Virus record (IMG/VR): IMGVR_UViG_3300005918_000070
Span: 1 to 32,328 of that record
Reading direction: 5' to 3' (one strand)
Length of the DNA: 32,328 nt
Source of the DNA: a virus
This document shows positions 8,211 to 16,051 of this stretch, piece after piece. Position numbers and translations under genes: made by a program. Numbering within the stretch: position 1 is the first letter of the stretch; each line of letters begins with the position of its first letter. The notes beneath the pieces are model-generated. The model was not told the origin of the DNA and did no database searches. It was given only the letters and a program-made list of their open reading frames with translations.

Positions 8211-9579
8211 TGGGTATCAATTGTTTCAACAAGGATCAATTACGCTTGCAGAAATGGAGTGTAATGGATTTTGTATTGATACTGCATATATAGATCGCGC
8301 CCAAAAGCACTTAAGTGTAAAAATTCAAGAGCTTACGGCGCGTATGAAAGAGGATAAGGTCTATCGCGTTTGGAAACGAAAGTATGGCCTCAAAATGAAC
8401 TTTGGTAGTCGTGAACAATTAGGCGATATTGTTTTCAACGAACTTGAACTGGCGAAAGGCACACGAACTGCAACGGGACGGTACAAAGCTGACAAAGCAG
8501 CACTTGAAAATATTGACCTGCCGTTTTTAGAATGGTATACAAAACTTGAACAGTTCAAAAAAGCTAAAGGTACATACTTGAACGGAATTCAACGCCATAC
8601 AGATGCAGAAGGTTTCATTCACCCATTTTTTGGTTTGGATACAGTTAGAACTTTTCGTGGTTCTTGTGCTGACCCAAACCTACAAAATATACCCATTCGA
8701 GATCCCATTATTAAAAAACTTGTACGCCGCGCATTCATTCCGCGCGGACTAAATAGACATATTGTGGAACATGATTTTAGTGGCGTAGAAGTCAAAACAG
8801 CTGCCTGTTATAATCACGACCCAACACTCATCAGATATATCAAAGACAAAAAATCTGACATGCACCGAGATATGTGTATGCAAATCTATTGTTTGACCAT
8901 TAAAGAATATACAGATGCCTTACGTCACTGTGCAAAAAATCTGTTTGTGTTTCCTGAATTTTACGGCGATTGGTATCTCAGTTGTGCTCAATCGTTATGG
9001 TATGCTGTGCAACGATTACATCTGAAAACAAAAACAGGTGAGGATGTGTTTAAACATCTTCGTCGTCACGGCATTACAAAACTAGGTCGGTGTGTTCCGG
9101 GAGAAACCCCTTTACCCCACAGCTTTGAAGGCCATATCAAAAAGGTTGAAAAAGACTTCTGGGAAAACAGATTTCGTGTGTATACAGAATGGAAGTGGGA
9201 TTGGTGGGAAGATTATTTAGACAGAGGATTCTTTGATACCCTCACGGGCTTTCGTATTTCTGGTGCTATGGATCGCAAGAAAGTCATAAACTATCCAATT
9301 CAAGGTAGTGCGTTTCATTGCTTATTATGGTGCCTAATCCGCATCAATAAACTATTACAAAAATATAAGATGAAGACAAAGCTTATTGGACAAATTCACG
9401 ACAGTGTAATTGCTGATGTGCTACACCGTGAATTGAAAGACTATATTGAAATAGCCCATCAGGTTATGACAATTGATTTACGTAAACATTGGGGTTGGAT
9501 TATTGTCCCTGTAGGTGTTGATGCAGAAGTTGCACCGATGGGCCGCAGCTGGTATGAAAAGGCGAAGTATAAGCCGTGA
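8185..9579 (+). CDS. polA: DNA polymerase family A, polymerase domain only
   Basis: The product has 464 residues from GTG 8185. It begins exactly where Pol I passes from exonuclease to polymerase (ITLAEMECNGFCID, like 'pvL..ME..G..iD'). Motifs in order: T..R...CADPNLQNIP (154-170); motif A VEHDFSGVEVK (194-204), with catalytic D197; motif B as R247-HCA-K251 followed by FPEFYG; NYPIQGSAFH (369-378); motif C IHDS (404-407), with catalytic D406. Motif B has the FP.FYG variant with one extra residue compared with T7 (R...K...YGFLYG), a form I associate with phage enzymes. It would replicate the phage genome with the fused UDG-exonuclease as partner. A 5'-3' exonuclease is supplied separately at 14409. 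Confidence 0.9.
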   Translation: MQCKPITHDGYQLFQQGSITLAEMECNGFCIDTAYIDRAQKHLSVKIQELTARMKEDKVYRVWKRKYGLKMNFGSREQLGDIVFNELELAKGTRTATGRYKADKAALENIDLPFLEWYTKLEQFKKAKGTYLNGIQRHTDAEGFIHPFFGLDTVRTFRGSCADPNLQNIPIRDPIIKKLVRRAFIPRGLNRHIVEHDFSGVEVKTAACYNHDPTLIRYIKDKKSDMHRDMCMQIYCLTIKEYTDALRHCAKNLFVFPEFYGDWYLSCAQSLWYAVQRLHLKTKTGEDVFKHLRRHGITKLGRCVPGETPLPHSFEGHIKKVEKDFWENRFRVYTEWKWDWWEDYLDRGFFDTLTGFRISGAMDRKKVINYPIQGSAFHCLLWCLIRINKLLQKYKMKTKLIGQIHDSVIADVLHRELKDYIEIAHQVMTIDLRKHWGWIIVPVGVDAEVAPMGRSWYEKAKYKP

Positions 9580-9602
9580 AATGCTAAAAAAGGAGAAACG
9601 CC

Positions 9603-10532
9603 ATGGAACTGTATCGCAAATTCAGACCAACGAAATTACAAGATGTTTATGGACAACCACAAGCAATCAAAGCACTACAGGCCATGGTGATCAAGAAAAA
9701 AATACCCCATGTAATGATGTTTTCAGGTCATTCTGGATCAGGGAAAACTACAAGTGCCCGAATAATGCGGCGGCACATCAAATGTGGGATACCTGATTTT
9801 TCAGAAATGAACTGTGCCGATATTCGAGGCATCGATGCTGTCCGGGATATTCGCAAATCTATGCACTTGAAACCTATGAATGGTACGTCCAAGTTATGGC
9901 TGATTGATGAAGCCCACAGACTAACGGGTGGCGCCCAAGAAGCCATGCTCAAAATATTGGAAGATGTGCCATCTCATGTTTACTTCATTTTGTGTACTAC
10001 CGATCCAAACAAGTTGACACGAACGGTACGTGACCGATGTTTCCCAGTCAAATTCAAACCGCTAAATGCATCTGCTATTGAACAATCACTTCTGTATATT
10101 GAAAAGCAGATTGAAACACGAATAGACAAAAAGGTTCAAGCCACAATTATCGAACAAGCTGACGGGTCTGCCCGCCGTGCCATCGAAATGTTGGAAGGTG
10201 TTGTACTCCTGGCCGACAAAAACGAACAACTAGAATGGTTGGAGGGTGCGGCTGAAGAACAACGACAAATTATAGACCTATGCCGTTTGTTGTTCAGCTT
10301 CAAAACGGATTGGAATAATACATCTGGGCTCTTAACAGCATTGGCATCATCTGATGCCGAATCTATTCGATGGGCTGTGATTGGATATGCCCGCGCCATC
10401 CTGCTAAAAAACAATCATCGAAAATTACAACAACGTGCTTGTCGTATTATTCAGACGTTTGAAGGTAATTTCTACGACAGCAAACATGCAGGATTAGCAA
10501 TGGCCTGCTACCAAATCGTTGTTGAAGATTAG
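9603..10532 (+). CDS. Clamp loader AAA+ ATPase (DnaX/RFC-like)
   Basis: The protein has 309 residues. The opening LYRKFRPTKLQDVYGQ is the classic clamp-loader start. Walker A is GHSGSGKT (42-49), Walker B LWLIDEAHRL (98-107), sensor 1 FILCTTDP (128-135), and the arginine-finger motif is DRC (144-146) in place of SRC. A sensor 2-like 'GSARRAIEML' and a helical collar region follow. It would open and load the sliding clamp encoded at 5197. Only one loader subunit is seen, so a homopentamer, or a mixed complex with a gene elsewhere, is possible. A strong AAGGAG precedes the ATG. The three cysteines that bind zinc in bacterial DnaX are absent. Confidence 0.88.
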   Translation: MELYRKFRPTKLQDVYGQPQAIKALQAMVIKKKIPHVMMFSGHSGSGKTTSARIMRRHIKCGIPDFSEMNCADIRGIDAVRDIRKSMHLKPMNGTSKLWLIDEAHRLTGGAQEAMLKILEDVPSHVYFILCTTDPNKLTRTVRDRCFPVKFKPLNASAIEQSLLYIEKQIETRIDKKVQATIIEQADGSARRAIEMLEGVVLLADKNEQLEWLEGAAEEQRQIIDLCRLLFSFKTDWNNTSGLLTALASSDAESIRWAVIGYARAILLKNNHRKLQQRACRIIQTFEGNFYDSKHAGLAMACYQIVVED

Positions 10533-10583
10533 CAGATCGATAATATAGGTAGAAACAAAAACAGATGTATGGAGATAACTATA

Positions 10584-11072
10584 GTGAAGACAAGTGCTAA
10601 AAGAATTTTGAACCCAGATCCGACACAATTAGATCGGGAATGGGTATTGCAACCGAAGTTGCTACTTGAATTTGCTGATCAGTTAAGTACAAAGAGAAAA
10701 GAGCACGACAGACAAAAGGCTTTGAATGAAATAGCCGATGCCAAATTGTCATTGCGGGTACGTTCCAATCCAAGTAAATACAAACTCAAATCGGTAAACG
10801 AAACAGCAATCAAAAACGTGGTGTGTAGTCATCCGGCTTACGGAAAACGTGTGCTGTTACTAATCGATTTGCGGGAAGAGGTTGATCATCTATCCAATAT
10901 GGTAACCGCCATCGAACACCGCAAACGCGCATTGGAAGGTTTGGTATCACTTCATGGTCAAAAGTATTTCAGCGTACCGCGTGCAGATGAAACAGGAACC
11001 AGACAGCTACAAGAGAATCGCACAAGACGTGTAAGTAGTCGCGTTAACAAGACCAAAAAAAGACGTGCTTGA
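10584..11072 (+). CDS. Possible recombination mediator (UvsY-like), uncertain
   Basis: The protein has 162 residues and is helical and charged. The middle has the pattern 'RSNPSKYKLKSVNETAIKNVV', and the next helix carries 'VTAIEHRKRALEGLVSLHGQKYF'. I associate this arrangement with a small phage protein family that sits beside ssDNA-binding protein and RecA genes and is sometimes called UvsY-like. The C-terminus is an R/K-rich tail. I chose GTG 10584 because TGGAGA lies 9 bases upstream; ATG 10569 is inside that ribosome site. Position just before the gp32-like gene and RecA supports a recombination role, but no catalytic motif is visible. Confidence 0.6.
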   Translation: MKTSAKRILNPDPTQLDREWVLQPKLLLEFADQLSTKRKEHDRQKALNEIADAKLSLRVRSNPSKYKLKSVNETAIKNVVCSHPAYGKRVLLLIDLREEVDHLSNMVTAIEHRKRALEGLVSLHGQKYFSVPRADETGTRQLQENRTRRVSSRVNKTKKRRA

Positions 11073-11073
11073 A

Positions 11074-11241
11074 ATGAATACAACAATCATAATCATTCTA
11101 GCTGTAGTGCCGTTTGTGTTACCTATCGTTGCATTTGGTATTATGAAATATGGCACGTTTGGATACATGAAAGGTAAAACACTAGCAAATAGATTAAAAA
11201 CCGAATTCAACCCCGTGCGAAAGGACAAAAATGAAACGTAG
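11074..11241 (+). CDS. Small single-pass membrane protein
   Basis: This 55-residue reading frame starts two bases after the preceding stop and overlaps the next gene by 11 bases. Residues 4-24 are strongly hydrophobic (TIIIILAVVPFVLPIVAFGI), followed by a basic tail rich in K and R, the charge pattern of a membrane anchor with a cytoplasmic C-terminus. The ribosome site is weak, so coupling to the upstream gene is likely if it is translated. No family recognised. Confidence 0.5.
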   Translation: MNTTIIIILAVVPFVLPIVAFGIMKYGTFGYMKGKTLANRLKTEFNPVRKDKNET

Positions 11242-12517
11242 AAAGACGCGATACAAACGTGGAATGGCTTCACATGGATCAAAACAAGCACAGAAGAGAT
11301 CATCCGAATTGTACACCAGTCGTGCTCTAGCATTGCCGAAAAACGTGAGTATGATACAAATCAAAAGTGACGATCCCATACGTCTCGACATCTTGCCATA
11401 CATGGTAGGTGCGGGCAATCCGTTTGCTGATCCAGGTGCGTTCTCTTTCGAGCGTACGTATTTCGTACACAAATCTGTTGGGCCAAACAATGACACCGTC
11501 GTATGCCCTGCAACAGGCCCTAAACCATATGGGCTATGCCCTATCTGCGAACAAGTAGCTGTATTACGCGAAGACGTTGATGCCGATGAAGATTTTATCA
11601 AATCACTAAAGCCGAAGCGCCGGCAAGTTTTCAACGTGATTGATACAAAAGACCGCAAACGCGGAGTGCAGATATTCGATATTTCCTACCATCTGTTCGG
11701 CAAGCTGCTGGAAGAGTATTTGGATGATGAGGAAACGCAAGACCAACTTGAAGGCTGGTGTGAATTTGAAGGAGGTAAAACTTTACGACTGGGTTTGAAC
11801 GAAAAAACGTACAACCGCCAGAAATTCTTTGAAGTTAGTCGAATCAATTTTCTGGATCGCAAACGTGATTATAACCCAGACCGTATGCTGAAGCAAGTTG
11901 TGTGCCTTGACGACATCATCAAAGTGTTGCCGTACAAGGAAATCAAAGAGTTGTTTCTCCGAACGGGAGAATCAAAATCGGAAACTTCTAATACAAGGAG
12001 TAAGAAAGTGAAAGCAATTGAGAAAATGTCCGCCAAAGAACTCAAGAAGTTCATCTACATGAATGACTTGGACGTAGATCCGGATGAGTTTGATAAACTC
12101 GGGGATCTGCGTGAAGCCGTGATGGATGAGGTGAGTGAGGCTTCCGCCCCAAGCGCTAAGGCCAAGACAAAAGCCAAGACAAAGGCCAAGGGCAAGAAGG
12201 CTAAGAAAGAGGAAGAGGAATTCGAGGACGAAGAGTCCGAAGACGAGGATGAATTCGAGGACGAGGACGAAGAGTCTGAGGACGAAGATGAGTCCGAAGA
12301 TGAGTCCGAAGATGAGTCCGAAGAGGAAGAGTTTGAAGAGGAGGAAGAGGAAGAGTTTGAAGAGGAGGAAGAGGAAGAGTCTGAAGGTGAGGAAGAGGAA
12401 GAGTTTGAAGAGGAAGAGGAAGAGGAAGAGTTTGAAGAGGAAGAGGAAGAGGAGCCAGCACCCAAGAAGAAGAAAAAGAGCACGAAGAAAAAAACCAAGA
12501 AGAAAGGCCGAAAGTAA
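11231..12517 (+). CDS. gp32-like single-stranded DNA-binding protein with acidic tail
   Basis: The protein has 428 residues. The core (about 30-245) has a zinc-site pattern H80-x11-C92-x10-C103-x2-C106, close to the H-x12-C-x9-C-x2-C of T4 gp32, and surrounding aromatic strands fit an OB-fold. A basic N-terminus (MKRRKTRYKR) would aid cooperativity, as in gp32. Residues about 262-300 (MSAKELKKFIYMNDLDVDPDEFDKL) resemble a small SAP/HeH-type helical unit. Then come a K/A-rich spacer, about 85 residues of almost pure E/D/S/F (327-411), and a final lysine block (PKKKKKS...KKKGRK). Acidic tails of SSBs bind partner replication proteins; the length here and the basic cap are unusual. It lies just upstream of RecA. 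Confidence 0.78.
   Translation: MKRRKTRYKRGMASHGSKQAQKRSSELYTSRALALPKNVSMIQIKSDDPIRLDILPYMVGAGNPFADPGAFSFERTYFVHKSVGPNNDTVVCPATGPKPYGLCPICEQVAVLREDVDADEDFIKSLKPKRRQVFNVIDTKDRKRGVQIFDISYHLFGKLLEEYLDDEETQDQLEGWCEFEGGKTLRLGLNEKTYNRQKFFEVSRINFLDRKRDYNPDRMLKQVVCLDDIIKVLPYKEIKELFLRTGESKSETSNTRSKKVKAIEKMSAKELKKFIYMNDLDVDPDEFDKLGDLREAVMDEVSEASAPSAKAKTKAKTKAKGKKAKKEEEEFEDEESEDEDEFEDEDEESEDEDESEDESEDESEEEEFEEEEEEEFEEEEEEESEGEEEEEFEEEEEEEEFEEEEEEEPAPKKKKKSTKKKTKKKGRK
12209..12460 (+). repeat. Low-complexity GA-rich repeat coding the acidic tail
   Basis: This is a purine-only-like run built from gaagaggaa, gaggacgaa and gatgagtcc units. It encodes tandem EEEEFEE, ESEDEDE and DESEDES peptides. It is a likely site of slippage and length variation between isolates. 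Confidence 0.85.
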
Positions 12518-12550
12518 CAACTGAAAGTCTAACTCAGCCGAACGAATACG

Positions 12551-12594
12551 GAATGCTGGGCTGGGATGCGTAGTCCTAGTCCAGCATTCTTTTT
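12551..12594 (+). terminator. Intrinsic terminator between SSB and RecA genes
   Basis: gaatgctgg (12551-12559) pairs with ccagcattc (12581-12589) and is followed directly by TTTTT. The stem can be extended inward by ctggga/tcctag with one wobble pair. The T-run ends only 12 bases before the RecA start codon. Confidence 0.85.
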
Positions 12595-12606
12595 GAGATA
12601 ATTCTT

Positions 12607-13695
12607 ATGCACCATAAAACTGAAAAACTCGTCAAGCAGTTTTTTGCCACAGACTATAACCGCGTTGGTCTCAAGTACGGACTTAGCACGGGCAGCACCA
12701 TGTTGAATCTTGCATGTAGTGATAATCCAGCTTATGGATTTGTCAAAGGCGGATACTACCTTATCGTGGGGGATAGCAAAAGCGGTAAGACATGGTTGTC
12801 GTTATCGTGTATGGCTGAGGCTGCACACAATCCACGATTCGCCAAATACCGTTTCATCTATGATAATGGTGAAGGTGGAGCTATGATGAACTTGGAAAAG
12901 TTCTTCGGAAAGAAAATGGCTTCCCGTATAGAACCTCCAGAAATAGATAAACGAGGAAATGCTGTTCACTCATATTTTCTGGAGGATTTTTACTATCACG
13001 TGAATGATGCGTTACAACAAGGACAACCATTCATTTATGTGCAAGATAGTGCTGATGTGTTAACGAGCCACGCCGAGGAAAAGAAGTTCAATGAACAAAA
13101 GTTAGCACATCGAAAGGGCAAAACACCAGCAGGTAAAATGACCGATGGCAAAGCCGCTATCAACTCCCAAGATTTGCGCCGTCTACTAACTCCATTACGC
13201 AGAAACAGCAGCATCCTAATCATCATAAATCAGACACGCGCTAATTTAGGTTTTGGTTATGCGGAGAAAACACAGAGCGGGGGAAAGGCTCTGACATTTT
13301 ATGCTGGCATAGTTATGTGGAGTAGTGTCAAAGGCAAAATCATCAAAGCGATAAAGGGTAAGCCAAGACAAATAGGCACTTACTGCGAAGTGCGAATACA
13401 AAAGAATCGAATCACGGGGAAAGACCGCAGAGTAATAGTACCCATATACTGGAGTTGTGGGATTGATGATATTGGTGCTTGTGTTGATTTTCTGGTGGAT
13501 GAAAACCACTGGGTTCAACCTAAAGGCAGCAGTATCATTACGGCATCTGATTTGGGCCTTAAGGGAAAACGTGAATCTTTGATTCGAGCTATTGAGCGTA
13601 AAGGACTCGAGCGCGATGTGCGGGAGACCGTAGCAGAAGTGTGGGCTGAAATCGAAGCAGCTTGTGAAGTGAAGCGCAAACCTAGATATGAATAA
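12607..13695 (+). CDS. recA: RecA-type recombinase
   Basis: The protein has 362 residues. Walker A is GDSKSGKT (55-62). FIYDNGEGG (83-91) places the catalytic glutamate. Walker B is FIYVQDSAD (142-150). ILIIINQTR followed by a glycine-rich GGKAL loop corresponds to the RecA NQ(T/I)R and L2 region. This is closest to the UvsX/phage RecA group rather than bacterial RecA, judging from the loose match outside the motifs. It would do strand exchange in phage recombination, with the gp32-like SSB and the SbcCD-like nuclease as partners. The start has a weak ribosome site (TGAGAT) right after a terminator, so expression probably depends on readthrough or a local promoter. Confidence 0.85.
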   Translation: MHHKTEKLVKQFFATDYNRVGLKYGLSTGSTMLNLACSDNPAYGFVKGGYYLIVGDSKSGKTWLSLSCMAEAAHNPRFAKYRFIYDNGEGGAMMNLEKFFGKKMASRIEPPEIDKRGNAVHSYFLEDFYYHVNDALQQGQPFIYVQDSADVLTSHAEEKKFNEQKLAHRKGKTPAGKMTDGKAAINSQDLRRLLTPLRRNSSILIIINQTRANLGFGYAEKTQSGGKALTFYAGIVMWSSVKGKIIKAIKGKPRQIGTYCEVRIQKNRITGKDRRVIVPIYWSCGIDDIGACVDFLVDENHWVQPKGSSIITASDLGLKGKRESLIRAIERKGLERDVRETVAEVWAEIEAACEVKRKPRYE

Positions 13696-13719
13696 TTCAA
13701 TGGGACGAATAGGTGTGCT

Positions 13720-14178
13720 ATGAAACGTATTCCGCTCACACAAGGTCAATACGCACTTGTCGATGATAAAGTCTACGTGAAACTTTCCAGATACAAATGG
13801 TACGCGTTGTGGAGCAAGCGTACGCAGAGTTTCTATGCTGTACGCGGTATCCGCCTGACAAATGGCAAACTTACAATAGAAAGGATGCACAGACGAATAT
13901 TAGGTTTGAAATATGGGGATAAACGTCAAGGTGACCATATCAATCACAACACACTGGATAATCGAAGGTTCAATATCAGGATTGTTACACACCAGGAAAA
14001 CCAACACAATCGACGAAGCAAAGGATACTATAAACAGGGACGGAAGTATCATGCCCAGATCAGAATGGATGGCATGCAAATATATCTTGGAATGTTCGAT
14101 ACACGTGCCGAAGCTCGCGCGGCATATTTGAAGGCAAAACGAATCTATCATCCATCGGCACCTATCCCGAAAGATTGA
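13720..14178 (+). CDS. HNH homing endonuclease with AP2 DNA-binding domain
   Basis: The protein has 152 residues. The N-terminal third has strands typical of this family (KYVKLSRYKWYAL type, with 'YAVRGIRL'). The HNH nuclease is MHRRILGL...GDHINHNTLDNRRFNIRIVT (about 57-90), followed by the 'HQENQHNR' linker. An AP2 domain (YHAQIRMDGMQIYLGMFDTRAEARAAYLKA, about 109-139) would bind the target. It is free-standing, between RecA and the 5'-3' exonuclease, the usual habit of phage homing genes, which cut neighbouring alleles and spread by repair. No interrupted gene is seen on either side. Confidence 0.9.
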   Translation: MKRIPLTQGQYALVDDKVYVKLSRYKWYALWSKRTQSFYAVRGIRLTNGKLTIERMHRRILGLKYGDKRQGDHINHNTLDNRRFNIRIVTHQENQHNRRSKGYYKQGRKYHAQIRMDGMQIYLGMFDTRAEARAAYLKAKRIYHPSAPIPKD

Positions 14179-14193
14179 AGGGGAAACCTCGAT

Positions 14194-14412
14194 ATGAATA
14201 ATTCCGAAGCGGTCGAAACAGAAAGACATTGTGGTACATGCAAATTTTCATCCCCCCTTAAAACGGGCGAACATGCCGTACCAATAGGCAAAAAAGGACT
14301 GTTATGCAATTGGGTATATGAACACATCATTCCAAGTTCAATGAACACGTACTCCACATTCATGTTTGAAGATCAAGGTATTTGTTGTCCATGTTGGAAG
14401 GAAAAAACATGA
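14194..14412 (+). CDS. Small cysteine-rich (zinc-binding-like) protein
   Basis: The product has 72 residues. Cysteines are arranged as CGTC near residue 13, C38, and CCPC near residue 65, giving two CxxC-like pairs that could hold one zinc ion. AGGGGAAA precedes the ATG at good distance, and the stop overlaps the next start (ATGA), so it is a real coupled gene. Function unknown. Confidence 0.7.
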   Translation: MNNSEAVETERHCGTCKFSSPLKTGEHAVPIGKKGLLCNWVYEHIIPSSMNTYSTFMFEDQGICCPCWKEKT

Positions 14413-15248
14413 ACCCTTGGCTGCTCTTGGACGTAAATTTCCTGTGCCATCGCGTACGTTACTCTATGCCAGCTTTAACCTACGATGGCAAGGCGACCGG
14501 AATCATTTATGGCTTCCTTCAAACAGTCCAATACCTAGAAAAGCAATTTGAGAGCAACCGTGTAGTATTTTGTTTTGACTCACGATACAATCTTCGCAAG
14601 GATATGCTCCCAACATACAAAGCCAATCGCAAAGTAGAACCGGCGGACGAAACAAAGCAGATATTCATCAGAGATTTTCGTTTGCAAATGGCCAAGCTTC
14701 GCGTTAAATATTTGCACGGTGTCGGTTATACCAATATATTCGTTCAAACTGGATACGAAAGTGACGATATCTTAGCATCTATAGCTCAGCGCATCCCCAA
14801 AAAACAAACCGCTATTATCGTTACGGCCGACCATGATCTATTTCAGTGTATTCAGGGCAACATTTCTGTCTACAATCCAATCCAACGAAAGACTACGAAT
14901 CTCCAAAGGTTTTACAAAACATACGGAATCAAACCCAACCAATGGCATGAGATGAAAGCCATTGCGGGATGTTCATCGGATAACATCAAAGGCGTTCCAG
15001 GTGTGGGTGAAAAAACGGCCATCAAATATCTCCGCAAAGAAAAAATCAGCGGGAGATTATATGAGCGCATAGAACAGTTCAAGCAAACAATTGATTACAA
15101 ACTCAACTTAGCGTTAGTAACGCTACCGCTTGACGGTACAATGCGATTCAAATTGAAGCCTAATAAGTTCTCCAAACGTAAATGGGATAGGCTTGTGAAC
15201 AAGCTTGGTATGTATTCTTTAGATCAGAATATACAAAGCCAAACGTAG
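14409..15248 (+). CDS. 5'-3' exonuclease / flap endonuclease
   Basis: The protein has 279 residues from ATG 14409, which has GGAAGGA upstream; earlier in-frame ATGs have no ribosome site. Acidic metal-binding motifs are LLLDVNF (D8), FCFDSRYNLRKDMLPTYKANR (D57), GYESDDILA (about 115-123) and VTADHDLFQ (138-146). AGCSSDNIKGVPGVGEKTA is the helix-three-turn-helix DNA-binding region. This is the domain fused to the N-terminus of E. coli Pol I; here it is free-standing, as in T5, T7 and T4 RNase H. It would remove RNA primers and flaps for the split polymerase at 8185. Confidence 0.9.
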   Translation: MNPWLLLDVNFLCHRVRYSMPALTYDGKATGIIYGFLQTVQYLEKQFESNRVVFCFDSRYNLRKDMLPTYKANRKVEPADETKQIFIRDFRLQMAKLRVKYLHGVGYTNIFVQTGYESDDILASIAQRIPKKQTAIIVTADHDLFQCIQGNISVYNPIQRKTTNLQRFYKTYGIKPNQWHEMKAIAGCSSDNIKGVPGVGEKTAIKYLRKEKISGRLYERIEQFKQTIDYKLNLALVTLPLDGTMRFKLKPNKFSKRKWDRLVNKLGMYSLDQNIQSQT

Positions 15249-15281
15249 TGTACACAAATTATCATTATGAAAGGAAACATC

Positions 15282-15410
15282 ATGCCGAAAAGAGACAAAA
15301 CAGGACCGCCAAGTGGTTCGCAAGGCCCGCGTGATGGCAGAGGCGGAGGTAAAGGCACTGCTAAGGGTAAAGGCACAGGCAAAAAAACAGGGGGTAAAAA
15401 GGGCAGTTAA
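15282..15410 (+). CDS. Small Gly/Lys-rich protein
   Basis: This 42-residue reading frame has AAAGGA 6 bases before its ATG. The start, MPKRDKTGPPSGSQGPRDGR, is like the 'MP..D.TGP.G.GP..GRG' opening of a group of small bacterial and phage proteins (DUF5320-like N-termini). The rest is repeats of GKG, TGK and GGK. It is probably disordered and nucleic-acid binding; function unknown. Confidence 0.5.
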   Translation: MPKRDKTGPPSGSQGPRDGRGGGKGTAKGKGTGKKTGGKKGS

Positions 15411-15424
15411 CAATGTCTAGGCCA

Positions 15425-15474
15425 ACATTTCCCCGATGTGTCTGAAATCGATTAACCGGCCATCGGGGAAATGT
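15425..15474. repeat. Perfect 14-base inverted repeat before the sigma-like gene
   Basis: ACATTTCCCCGATG (15425-15438) pairs perfectly with 15461-15474 around a 22-base loop. No T-run follows on either strand, so it is not a classic intrinsic terminator. It sits between the Gly/Lys-rich gene and the sigma-like gene, ending 16 bases before that start codon. It could be an operator, an RNA processing site or a weak terminator. Confidence 0.75.
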
Positions 15475-15490
15475 AAAGGATGAAAAACCA

Positions 15491-16051
15491 ATGAAGGAAT
15501 CGACTAGATATAGGAGGCAAAAAGGCTATTGGTCCCCTAATCTACAACGTATCATGGAGGCAGCAGCAGCAAAAGTGTTGTACCGACTACGTGACTATCG
15601 TGGTTTTGTTACTAGGGATGATTTGGTGTCAGAGGCGTGGTTGGATAGTGGGAGATATGGTTGCCCAAAAACTGAGAAGAAGCAATATATATGGTGCATG
15701 TTACATATTTGTGCTGCCAAGAAGCGATTAGAAAAACGGAACAAACCGTTCAGTATATTACCGGCCCCTATATTTACATCATTGGATTTAGTGGATGAAA
15801 ATAGTGATTGTTTTGTAGAACAGGCTCACGAAGAGGATGTGTTAGAAGCAGAGGATTGTTGGTATATGCTTATCTCTTGCTGTGATACAGATAGGGATTG
15901 TGATATATTACGCCATAGACTTATGGGTGAGACGATGCAGCAGATAGGTGATGTGTATGGGATATGTAGGGAGCGGGTGCGACAGATCTTATGCAAAATA
16001 AAAAAACAGTATGATGAGATAACAAAGGAAAGGATAGAGGAAGACTGGTGA
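15491..16051 (+). CDS. Sigma-70-family-like factor
   Basis: The protein has 186 residues. Residues 133-175 (DRDCDILRHRLMGETMQQIGDVYGICRERVRQILCKIKKQ) fit sigma region 4: a helix, then 'T..QIG...G.SRERVRQI' with the recognition helix. 'FVTRDDLVSEAWLD' near 39-52 fits region 2 of ECF-type sigma factors. It would direct host RNA polymerase to phage promoters, perhaps later genes. Its start is weakly preceded by AAAGGA, and it follows a large inverted repeat. A related HTH regulator that does not bind polymerase remains possible. Confidence 0.7.
   Translation: MKESTRYRRQKGYWSPNLQRIMEAAAAKVLYRLRDYRGFVTRDDLVSEAWLDSGRYGCPKTEKKQYIWCMLHICAAKKRLEKRNKPFSILPAPIFTSLDLVDENSDCFVEQAHEEDVLEAEDCWYMLISCCDTDRDCDILRHRLMGETMQQIGDVYGICRERVRQILCKIKKQYDEITKERIEEDW

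Noticed and set aside
8170-8215. Programmed frameshift joining exonuclease and polymerase
   Set aside because: No slippery heptamer or pause structure was seen, and a ribosome site with a GTG explains the data more simply.
9515-9796. Plus-strand 93-codon frame across the polymerase/clamp-loader junction
   Set aside because: It overlaps two well-supported genes in another frame and has no recognisable domain.
11972-12520. Long minus-strand open frames opposite the SSB tail
   Set aside because: They are made only by the low-complexity GA repeat read in reverse, giving poly-Leu/Phe or poly-Ser.
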